Source of the DNA: Burkholderiales bacterium
Lineage (GTDB): Bacteria > Pseudomonadota > Gammaproteobacteria > Burkholderiales > Burkholderiaceae_C
NCBI GenBank assembly: GCA_003963115.1
Contig: RXJQ01000040.1
Location: 1 to 64,000, forward strand
Direction of reading: 5' to 3'
Length of the DNA stretch: 64,000 nucleotides
Below the pieces are notes generated by a model that saw only the letters and a program-made list of their open reading frames with translations, did no database searches and was not told where the DNA came from. This document shows positions 9,360 through 15,584 of this stretch, one piece after another (position 1 is the stretch's first letter; every line of letters begins with the position of its first letter). Both the position numbers and the translations under genes were made by a program.

Positions 9360-9397
9360 ATCACGTATACATGATTTGATCATATTGGATACGTGAT
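9360..9397. promoter_or_regulatory. Nested palindromes, candidate GntR operator
   Basis: Outer arms ATCACGTAT (9360-9368) and ATACGTGAT (9389-9397) are perfect inverted repeats with a 20-bp spacer. Inside lies a second perfect dyad, ATGAT-TTG-ATCAT (9371-9383). The element starts 142 bp upstream of the GntR gene and ends 40 bp before the binding-protein gene, where a promoter would be expected. Two offset dyads suggest two dimer sites or one dimer with alternative contacts. That the GntR protein binds here is inference. Confidence 0.6.
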
Positions 9398-9436
9398 GCC
9401 GTGTGTCTTGTCCCTCTCGTTTTGCAGGAGCCCCTC

Positions 9437-10540
9437 ATGAAACGTCGTCAATGGCTGAAAGCCGCCGCCCTGGGTACAGCCGCCCCTTTCGGGACCGCTT
9501 TGAGCACCGCGTTGGTGCCCCGATCTGCACAGGCCGCCGCGCCCTTGAAGATCGGCTTCGTCTACTCGGGGCCCGTCTCCGGTGTGGGCTGGACCTACCA
9601 GCATGACCTGGGCAGAAAGCTGGTCGAGAAAACCTATGGTGCCAAGGTGCAGACTGTCTTTGTGGAGAACGTGCCCGAGTCCACCGATGCCGAGCGTGTG
9701 ATCCGCCAGCTCGTGGCCGACGGCTGCAAGATGATCTTCACGACCTCGTTTGGCTTCATGGAACCCACGCTCAAGGTCGCGCGCGACAACCCCGATGTCA
9801 TCTTCGAGCACGCCACCGGCTACAAGATGGCCAAGAACGTGGGCATCTACCAGACGCGCTTTTACGAAGGTGCCTTCCTGTGCGGCATGCTGGCCGGGCG
9901 CATGAGCAAGAGCAACAAGCTGGGCTTCGTGGCGTCCTTCCCCATTCCCGAGGTGCTGCGCAACATCAATGCCTTCACGCATGGTGCGCGCAGCGTCAAC
10001 CCCCAGATCGCGACCAAGGTGGTCTGGATCAACAGCTGGTATGACCCGGCTCGCGAGCGCGATGCGGCCTTGGCCTTGACGGGACAGCAATGCGATGTGC
10101 TCTACCAGAACACCGATTCGCCGGCCATCGTGCAACTGGCGCAGAGCAAGGGCCTGTATGCCTTCGGCCAGGACTCCGACATGAGCAGCTACGGCCCAAA
10201 GGCGCAACTCACCGCCAACACCGTGAACTGGGGCGTGTACTACGTCCACAAAGTGGGCCAGGCCCTGGCCGGGCAATGGAAGGCCGAGGACACCAAGTGG
10301 GGCATGAAGGAGGGCATGATCGAGTTGCCGCCTCTCAATGCGGCCGTGCCGGCCGATGCGGCCAAGCAGTACAACGAGCGCAAGGCCGAGATCCTGGCGG
10401 GGCGCTTCTTCCCGTTCGCGGGCCCCGTCAAAGACCAGGCTGGTGCGATCAAGGTGCCCGCCGGGCAGAACATCAGCGACGGCGAGCTGTGGTCCATGAA
10501 GTGGTACATCGAAGGCGTGGACGGCAAGCTGCCGACATGA
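9437..10540 (+). CDS. BMP/PnrA-family ABC transporter substrate-binding protein
   Basis: The 367-residue periplasmic protein resembles the BMP family (PnrA-like), which binds purine nucleosides or related solutes for ABC import. The start at 9437 follows GGAG in AGGAGCCCC and gives an N-terminus MKRRQWLKAAALG, a Tat-like signal ending near AQAA (about residue 36). The mature domain opens with LKIGFVYSGPVSGVGWTYQH, typical of the fold. It heads a three-gene plus-strand unit with a flavin reductase (start 2 nt after this stop) and a deaminase. No ABC ATPase or permease gene is in the window, so the transporter partner is encoded elsewhere or the protein has a sensory role. Ligand is unproven; the deaminase neighbour hints at a nucleobase or nucleoside. 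Confidence 0.85.
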   Translation: MKRRQWLKAAALGTAAPFGTALSTALVPRSAQAAAPLKIGFVYSGPVSGVGWTYQHDLGRKLVEKTYGAKVQTVFVENVPESTDAERVIRQLVADGCKMIFTTSFGFMEPTLKVARDNPDVIFEHATGYKMAKNVGIYQTRFYEGAFLCGMLAGRMSKSNKLGFVASFPIPEVLRNINAFTHGARSVNPQIATKVVWINSWYDPARERDAALALTGQQCDVLYQNTDSPAIVQLAQSKGLYAFGQDSDMSSYGPKAQLTANTVNWGVYYVHKVGQALAGQWKAEDTKWGMKEGMIELPPLNAAVPADAAKQYNERKAEILAGRFFPFAGPVKDQAGAIKVPAGQNISDGELWSMKWYIEGVDGKLPT

Positions 10541-10541
10541 T

Positions 10542-11207
10542 ATGAGCGATGTAAGCATGAAGCCCGTGCAGGACATCGATTTCGGTGCCTTGACGGCCTA
10601 CCAACGCTACAAGCTAATGGCCAGTCTCATCGTGCCGCGCCCCATTGCCTGGGTGACCACGGTCAATCCGCAGGGCGTGGTCAACGCGGCGCCGTTTTCG
10701 ATGTTCAACATGGTGGGCGAAGACCCGCCGTTGGTGATGATCAGTGTCAACCACCACAACGGGCAAGGCCGCCTCAAGGACACGGCAGCCAACATCCTGG
10801 CCAATGGGCAGTTCGTGGTGCACATGCCCGACGAAGGCCTGGCCGAGGCCATGCATGCTTGTGCCGTGGAGAGCCCGGAAGGCGTCAGCGAACTCGACCT
10901 GCTGGGGCTCCAGACGCTGCCTTCGCATACGGTGCTGCCGCCTTGCATCGATGGTGCGCCGGTGGCCTTCGAATGCGTCTTGCATGAGCACCTTCACAAC
11001 GAAAGCCGGCATGTGTTCTTCGGGCGCGTGCAGTGGCTGAGGGTGCGTCAGGGGCTGGTCGACACGCAGACCTGGCGGGTGCGCCTGCAGGATTACTTCC
11101 CCGTGGCGCGGTTTGGCGCCAGTTTCTACGTGCGCACGCGCGACCGCTTCGCCATGGACGAGCCGGGCAGCGACACGCCGCGCAGCACGACCATCGACGA
11201 GATCTGA
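10542..11207 (+). CDS. Flavin reductase-domain (FMN-binding split barrel) protein
   Basis: The 221-residue protein matches the flavin-reductase-like split-barrel family. The LIVPRPIAWVTT stretch and the following NAAPFSMFNMV and PPLVMISV segments (about residues 25-70) form the FMN pocket. Members reduce flavin or act as FMN-dependent oxidoreductases without a separate monooxygenase. The gene starts 2 nt after the stop of the binding-protein gene and is followed 2 nt later by the deaminase gene, so the three are almost certainly cotranscribed. Cytoplasmic, no signal peptide. Its substrate is not evident. Confidence 0.85.
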   Translation: MSDVSMKPVQDIDFGALTAYQRYKLMASLIVPRPIAWVTTVNPQGVVNAAPFSMFNMVGEDPPLVMISVNHHNGQGRLKDTAANILANGQFVVHMPDEGLAEAMHACAVESPEGVSELDLLGLQTLPSHTVLPPCIDGAPVAFECVLHEHLHNESRHVFFGRVQWLRVRQGLVDTQTWRVRLQDYFPVARFGASFYVRTRDRFAMDEPGSDTPRSTTIDEI

Positions 11208-11209
11208 CC

Positions 11210-11668
11210 ATGAGCGAACAACACGAAGCACCTTATATGCGGGCGGCCATCGAGGCATCGCGCCAGGCCCTGGCCGCGGGCGACATGCCCTTTGGCGCCA
11301 GCCTGGTGAAGGACGGCCAGCTCCTGTGGGTGGCGCTCAACAAGCAGCGCACCGGTGCCGACTGCACGGCCCACGCCGAGCTGGTGCTGGTGCGCGAAGC
11401 CCGCCAAGCCTTGGGTGAGCACAGCACGGTGGGCGCCACGGTGTATGCCAGCGGCGAGCCCTGTGCCATGTGCGCGGGGGCGATGTTCTGGGCGGGCATC
11501 AGCCGGGTGGTCTATGCGGCCACCACGCCAGACATCGGCGCCGCGCTGGGCGGGCCTTCCTTGCCCATGCGCTGTGCCGACGCGCTGGCGGGCTGCAGCC
11601 CGGCCATGGCGGTGGAAGGGCCTTTCATGCGAGACGAGGCGGTGGCCGTGCTGGCGCAGTTTGGCTGA
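11210..11668 (+). CDS. Nucleoside/guanine-type deaminase
   Basis: The 152-residue protein is a zinc-dependent cytidine-deaminase-superfamily enzyme: HAE (about residue 55) supplies the zinc His and catalytic Glu, and PCAMC supplies the two zinc cysteines. Length and the ASGEPCAMCAGAMFWAGI stretch fit small guanine deaminases or nucleoside deaminases rather than TadA, which is usually tied to a different neighbourhood. It is the third gene of the unit with the BMP-type binding protein and flavin reductase, suggesting uptake and breakdown of a purine-like compound. I chose ATG at 11210, 2 nt after the preceding stop, rather than a far upstream in-frame ATG that would overlap the flavin reductase. 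Confidence 0.85.
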   Translation: MSEQHEAPYMRAAIEASRQALAAGDMPFGASLVKDGQLLWVALNKQRTGADCTAHAELVLVREARQALGEHSTVGATVYASGEPCAMCAGAMFWAGISRVVYAATTPDIGAALGGPSLPMRCADALAGCSPAMAVEGPFMRDEAVAVLAQFG

Positions 11669-11729
11669 TGTGCGGCCGGGACGGCTTTTGAAAGACAATG
11701 AGACACCCTGATTCACCAACCTGGATCAC

Positions 11730-12218
11730 ATGAAGCTCATCCTTTCGCACCTGCTGCGCCCCGCCTGCCTGACACTGGCCCTGCTGGCGGGCGCCTCCAT
11801 GCTGCAAGCCGCATTGGCGGACACCACCTTGTCGGGCTCGGTCTCCGACAGCATCAGTACTGCCGTGGGCAGCGCGTCCGACTCGCTCAAGGCCATCAGC
11901 CACAGCTCCACCGATGACCACAAGGTCGCCGAGGGCGATTACAAGGTCATGCAGGTGGCGGCGGTGGCCGATCGCCCCGGCATGACCCAGCTCACGCTCA
12001 AGCCCGTGGGCCATGAAGGCGATGCGGCGGCCGGCTTCACCCTGACGCTGCCGCAAAAGACGGTGGACACCCACCAGATCAGTCGGGGCGGTGTGGTCAA
12101 TGTCGGGCGGCGGCCTTATGGCTGGGCCTTTGCCAAGGCCGATGAGCACCAGACCTTCTTCCTGGTGATGGCCGACGACTGGTACCGAGAGTTACCCACC
12201 CGACCCGTGACGCTTTGA
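11730..12218 (+). CDS. Small secreted protein of unknown function
   Basis: The 162-residue protein begins with a clear Sec signal (MKLILSHLLRPACLTLALLAG, cleavage after about ALA at residue 30). A Ser/Thr/Asp-rich linker and a compact domain with two beta-rich stretches (about 68-150) follow. I do not recognise the family. The stop overlaps the TTG start of the following DUF2145 gene by 4 nt, so the two are translationally coupled and probably act together in the periplasm. Confidence 0.75.
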   Translation: MKLILSHLLRPACLTLALLAGASMLQAALADTTLSGSVSDSISTAVGSASDSLKAISHSSTDDHKVAEGDYKVMQVAAVADRPGMTQLTLKPVGHEGDAAAGFTLTLPQKTVDTHQISRGGVVNVGRRPYGWAFAKADEHQTFFLVMADDWYRELPTRPVTL

Positions 12219-13144
12219 CCAGACGGGCCTGGCGCGTGCGCTGGCACACCGCGCTGCTGGCGGTGGCGTGGTGCGCAACCGCCAGCGCGCAGGCCGAAGG
12301 CTTCAACTTCTGCGACCGGCAGGCCCAGATCACCGCGGCGCAGCAGGACAAGCTGTTCCGCTTCGCCGGCATCATCAAGGCGGAGCTGATGCGTGTCGAC
12401 AGCGCGGCGGCCTTGATCGCCCGCTCCGGCCTGAACCTGCAACGCTTTGGCATCCGCTACTCGCATGCCGGCGTGGCCCTGCGCGACAGCGACAACGGCC
12501 CCTGGTCGGTTCGCCAGCTCTACTACGCCTGCGACGAACGCAAGCCGCGCATCTACGATCAAGGCATCTCGGGCTTTTTGCTGGGCACGGACAACCCGTC
12601 GCTGGGCTATGTCTCGGTGGTGCTCCTGCCGCGCGAGCAAGCCGATGTGCTGGCACGCGCCGCGCTGGACAAGCGCCAGGCCTTGCAGGTGCTCAGCGCG
12701 CGTTACAGCGCCAACGCCTATGCCTTCAGCGAGCGCTACCAGAACTGCAATCAGTGGCTGGCGGAGCTATTGGCCCAGGCCTGGGGGCGGCTGGACCTTC
12801 AGGATGGCCTGGCGCACGATGCGCGCGGCAACGCCCTGAGCTGGCTGAGCGAGCAAGGTTACGAGCCCAGCGTGATCGATGTGGGCTCGCGCTGGTTGAT
12901 GTGGGCCGGCCTGTTCATCCCCTTCGTGCACAACGACGACCATCCGCCATCAGACCTGGCGCAGCGCCGCTACCGGATCAGCATGCCCGCATCCATCGAG
13001 GCCTTCGTGCACCGCACTGTGCCGCAGGCCGCGCGCCTGGCCTTCTGCCATACCGAGGACCAGGTCGTTGTCCATCACGGCTGGGATGAGCCGGCCGATG
13101 GCTGTGTGCCGCAGCTGGGGGACACCGTGATCCGTCTGGACTAG
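12215..13144 (+). CDS. DUF2145-family secreted protein
   Basis: The 309-residue protein has a signal sequence (about residues 1-27, ending SAQA) and a domain that I recognise as the DUF2145 type. It includes the segments IRYSHAGVALRD and YACDERKPRIYDQGISGFLLG. The conserved His/Cys-containing pattern and the NQWLAELLAQAW stretch resemble papain-like or NlpC/P60-related folds, but I cannot assign catalysis. The start is TTG at 12215, overlapping the previous stop by 4 nt; no downstream ATG would keep the signal peptide. Function unknown; probably periplasmic. Confidence 0.78.
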   Translation: MTRRAWRVRWHTALLAVAWCATASAQAEGFNFCDRQAQITAAQQDKLFRFAGIIKAELMRVDSAAALIARSGLNLQRFGIRYSHAGVALRDSDNGPWSVRQLYYACDERKPRIYDQGISGFLLGTDNPSLGYVSVVLLPREQADVLARAALDKRQALQVLSARYSANAYAFSERYQNCNQWLAELLAQAWGRLDLQDGLAHDARGNALSWLSEQGYEPSVIDVGSRWLMWAGLFIPFVHNDDHPPSDLAQRRYRISMPASIEAFVHRTVPQAARLAFCHTEDQVVVHHGWDEPADGCVPQLGDTVIRLD

Positions 13145-13179
13145 GGGCTCCCGCAGCTTCCCGCACAAAGATTTATTTG

Positions 13180-13201
13180 GTATAAATCGTTTATACGATT
13201 T
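13180..13201. promoter_or_regulatory. Two overlapping palindromes before the KA-rich protein gene
   Basis: GTATAAA-TCG-TTTATAC (13180-13196) is a perfect 7-3-7 dyad. It overlaps AAATCGT-TTAT-ACGATTT (13184-13201), a perfect 7-4-7 dyad. The element ends 15 bp before the ATG at 13217 and partly covers the expected promoter or leader. Overlapping dyads this close to the start are typical of autoregulation, and the encoded protein has a ribbon-helix-helix-like domain, which usually binds such sites. Binding is inferred. Confidence 0.55.
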
Positions 13202-13216
13202 ACGAGGTGAACCCCT

Positions 13217-13660
13217 ATGTCGACAAGCGAAGTCAAGAAGCCCGTTGCCAAGAAAATCGCGGTCAAGAAAGCGGCCGCTCAAAAAGTAGCCGCCAAGAAA
13301 GTGGCAGCCAAGAAGGCACCAGCCAAAAAGGCCGTGGCCGTGAAGGCTGCGTCTGCTTCTGCACCCAAGGCGGCCAAGCCAGCCAAGGTCGAGAAGACCA
13401 AGATCAAGCTGGTGCGCGACAGCTTCACCATGCCCGCCGAGGACTGGGTCCTGATCGCCCAGCTCAAGGAGCGCGCCCTGGGTTTTCAGCACCCGGCAAA
13501 GAAGAGCGAGCTATTGCGGGCAGGTCTGCAGACGCTGGCGAGTTTGTCTCTAGCTGAGCTGCAAGCACGCCTGACCCAGCTCCAGCCGCTCAAGCCAGGT
13601 CGGCCGAAAAGTGACAAGGGCGACAAGAGCGACAAGGGCGATAAAGCCGACAAGAAGTAA
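13217..13660 (+). CDS. Ribbon-helix-helix-like DNA-binding protein with histone H1-like tail
   Basis: The 147-residue protein has three parts. Residues 1-58 are Lys/Ala-rich with repeated AAKK-type units, like the tail of histone H1 or AlgP. Residues about 60-125 form a compact domain opening KIKLVRDSFTMP, followed by two helices, a pattern seen in ribbon-helix-helix-like betaproteobacterial proteins. Residues 130-147 are a tandem Ser/Asp/Lys-Gly repeat encoded by 9-nt DNA repeats (about 13611-13657). A nucleoid-associated or autoregulatory role is inferred. GAGG precedes the start and two overlapping palindromes lie just upstream. Confidence 0.7.
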   Translation: MSTSEVKKPVAKKIAVKKAAAQKVAAKKVAAKKAPAKKAVAVKAASASAPKAAKPAKVEKTKIKLVRDSFTMPAEDWVLIAQLKERALGFQHPAKKSELLRAGLQTLASLSLAELQARLTQLQPLKPGRPKSDKGDKSDKGDKADKK

Positions 13661-13675
13661 GGCCAGCCCAGGGCT

Positions 13676-14260
13676 TCAGCGGTCTTCGCTGTTGTCCTGT
13701 TCTTCGAGCCTCATCAGCGTCTGCTCAAGCGGCTGAAGCTGCACCAAGGCGTCGTCCACGTGCAGCTGTGTGAACATGGCCTTGGCCCGGTCTACGTGGG
13801 TGCGGGCGCAGGGCGGGTCACCACCGAACAGGCAGGCAAAGGCGATGAACATGTGGCCGTCGGCCACATACTCGGGTACCGGTGCTTCGGCCACCAGCGA
13901 TTCGCCGGCACGCCTGAGCGCGGCCATGTCGCGCGTGCGCATGGCGATCAGCGCCTGGATGCGCGCCGCCACGGTCCTGCTGAAGGGGTGCTTCTGTGTG
14001 CGCGCCAGCAGCTCGCAGCGCAAGGCGATCTGGGCGGCGGTGGGCATGTCGTCCTGCTCATAGATCAGGGACACGGCCTGCTGGACGCGTTCGTTGTCGC
14101 ACAGGTCCACGCCGGCGGCGAAGGCCTGTACATGCTGGGCGGCCGTGGGCATGCTGTCGTTCGACCTGGTGGCCGTGGCCAGGGCGGCCTGGGTGCAAGC
14201 CAGCGACAACAAGGCCAGGACCAGGATGCGGTTCAAGCAGTTGGGCAGGGCGAGCGACAT
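13676..14260 (-). CDS. Secreted helical protein of unknown function
   Basis: The 194-residue product starts at MSLALPN with a Sec signal ending around ALATA (residue 29). The mature part is helix-rich with several Cys residues (for example VDLCDN, LRCELL and FACLFGGDPPCA) and resembles a TPR-like or Sel1-like scaffold, but no repeat is clear. I do not recognise the family. An in-frame ATG 24 nt upstream would place extra polar residues before the signal and is less likely. Convergent with the KA-rich protein gene, 15 bp away. Confidence 0.6.
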   Translation of the reverse strand: MSLALPNCLNRILVLALLSLACTQAALATATRSNDSMPTAAQHVQAFAAGVDLCDNERVQQAVSLIYEQDDMPTAAQIALRCELLARTQKHPFSRTVAARIQALIAMRTRDMAALRRAGESLVAEAPVPEYVADGHMFIAFACLFGGDPPCARTHVDRAKAMFTQLHVDDALVQLQPLEQTLMRLEEQDNSEDR

Positions 14261-14403
14261 AAGGCCTCCATCAGGTGTGACCACGTGGGTGAGGTAGCAT
14301 CGCCAGCGACATGACGACGCCTGCCATCAACTTAGCGAAGGCAGGGCTGTCCCGCTCGCTCGATAAGCTGGTTTCGCCGGCGCCATCTTCAAAGGCATCT
14401 TCC

Positions 14404-14742
14404 ATGTCCACGCCATTTCGTGATCTTTCGCAGCTCGCGCAGGCCCTGCAGCGCTTTGCCGATGAGCGTCACTGGGGGCCCTTCCATTCGCCCAAGAACC
14501 TGGCCTCGGCTTTGGTGGTGGAGGCGGGTGAACTGCTGGAGCACTTCCAGTGGCTGACCGAGGAGCAAAGCCGCCAGCTCGACGCCGAGCAGCGCCAGGC
14601 CGTGGCCTACGAAATGGCCGACGTGCTGCTCTACCTGGTGCAGATGTCGTCGGCACTGGGCGTGGACCTGATGGCCACCGCCCAGGAAAAGATGCTCATC
14701 AATGCGCGCAAATACCCACCGGCTGACACCAGCGTTGGCTGA
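14404..14742 (+). CDS. MazG-like nucleotide pyrophosphohydrolase
   Basis: The 112-residue protein is a small MazG-family enzyme of the RS21-C6/dCTP-pyrophosphatase type, which hydrolyses NTPs or dNTPs to monophosphate and pyrophosphate. Metal-binding acidic residues are visible in VVEAGELLEHFQWL (about residues 36-50) and EMADVLLYLV (about 70-79), matching the EExxE...ExxD pattern. The start at 14404 gives the family's normal length; an upstream ATG at 14311 would add a 31-residue extension unlike it. Housecleaning of non-canonical nucleotides is the likely role. Confidence 0.85.
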   Translation: MSTPFRDLSQLAQALQRFADERHWGPFHSPKNLASALVVEAGELLEHFQWLTEEQSRQLDAEQRQAVAYEMADVLLYLVQMSSALGVDLMATAQEKMLINARKYPPADTSVG

Positions 14743-14747
14743 GGTGT

Positions 14748-14882
14748 TCAGCGACGCACGAACTGGCAGGCCTTGGTGTCCGGGTTGCACACGCGGACCA
14801 TGCCGGTCTGCACGTGTTTGGCCACCAGGCCTTGCGCGATCATGAAGCCGATGATGGCGGCTATGGACAGACCGATACGCAT
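14748..14882 (-). CDS. 44-residue small membrane-associated peptide
   Basis: This short gene encodes 44 residues beginning MRIGLSIAAIIGFMIAQGL, a single hydrophobic helix or signal sequence, followed by a small tail with two cysteines in the VCNPDTKACQFV stretch. GACAGGAG lies 5-8 nt before the ATG, a strong ribosome-binding site, and supports real translation. It is convergent with the MazG-like gene, 5 bp from its stop. The two cysteines could form a disulphide if the tail is in the periplasm. No family recognised. Confidence 0.6.
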   Translation of the reverse strand: MRIGLSIAAIIGFMIAQGLVAKHVQTGMVRVCNPDTKACQFVRR

Positions 14883-15042
14883 GCTGCTCTCCTGTCACGC
14901 CCCGACAGGACGTGCTCGACAAGTCACAGGCTAGTGCGCGTAGCGTGGCGTCACCACCGGGTTGGTCCCGGTCTGGCTTCCAAACGGACGCCGGATCAAC
15001 CCTAGGTTGCCCCATGTTCTCCACCACGTGAAACCCCTTTTC

Positions 15043-15462
15043 TCATGGGCGCATCTCGGCCAGCCAGGCAGCGATGCCGGCCTGCGCCACCTGGGCGTCT
15101 TCCGGGGCCTTGACGCCGCTGACGCCAACCGCCCCCAGACACTGTCCGTTGACCACGATGGGCACCCCGCCTTCGAGCATGCCTTCCAGCCCCGGAGCGG
15201 ACAGGAAGGCATCGCGCCCGCCATTGATCATTTCTTCCACCAGGCGGGTCTCGCGCTTCATCATCACGGCGGTATGGGCCTTGGCCGGCGCGATCCGGCT
15301 GGAGGCCAGATTGGCGCCGTCCAGGCGCGCAAAGGCCAGCAGGTGCCCGCCGTCATCGCACACGGCGATGGACACCGGCCAAGTCTGCTTCAAGGCTTCG
15401 AGCTTGGCGGCTTGCAGGATGGCCATGGCGTCGTCATGAGCCAGAACGGGTTTGCTGTGCAT
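15043..15462 (-). CDS. GlcG/HbpS-family (DUF336) protein
   Basis: The 139-residue protein belongs to the GlcG/HbpS family of small alpha/beta proteins, some of which bind haem or cofactors and others are tied to glycolate or diol metabolism. Typical segments are VSIAVCDDGGHLLAFARLDGA (about residues 29-49) and GGVPIVVNGQCLGAVGVSG near the C-terminus. The start at 15462 follows AGGAGG at good spacing; an upstream ATG at 15555 would be out of proportion. No signal peptide, so cytoplasmic. Divergent from the TPR/glycosyltransferase gene. Specific role unknown. Confidence 0.85.
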   Translation of the reverse strand: MHSKPVLAHDDAMAILQAAKLEALKQTWPVSIAVCDDGGHLLAFARLDGANLASSRIAPAKAHTAVMMKRETRLVEEMINGGRDAFLSAPGLEGMLEGGVPIVVNGQCLGAVGVSGVKAPEDAQVAQAGIAAWLAEMRP

Positions 15463-15584
15463 GGGGCCTCCTGGGTTGCAAGGCGCGGTGCGCCGAACTG
15501 GTGCCTGTGTCGCTGTGTCGTGCCACACGCAAGGATCAGGCCGAAGTTCTCGCACAATCTGGGCAGTCCCACCAAAGCCCCATC

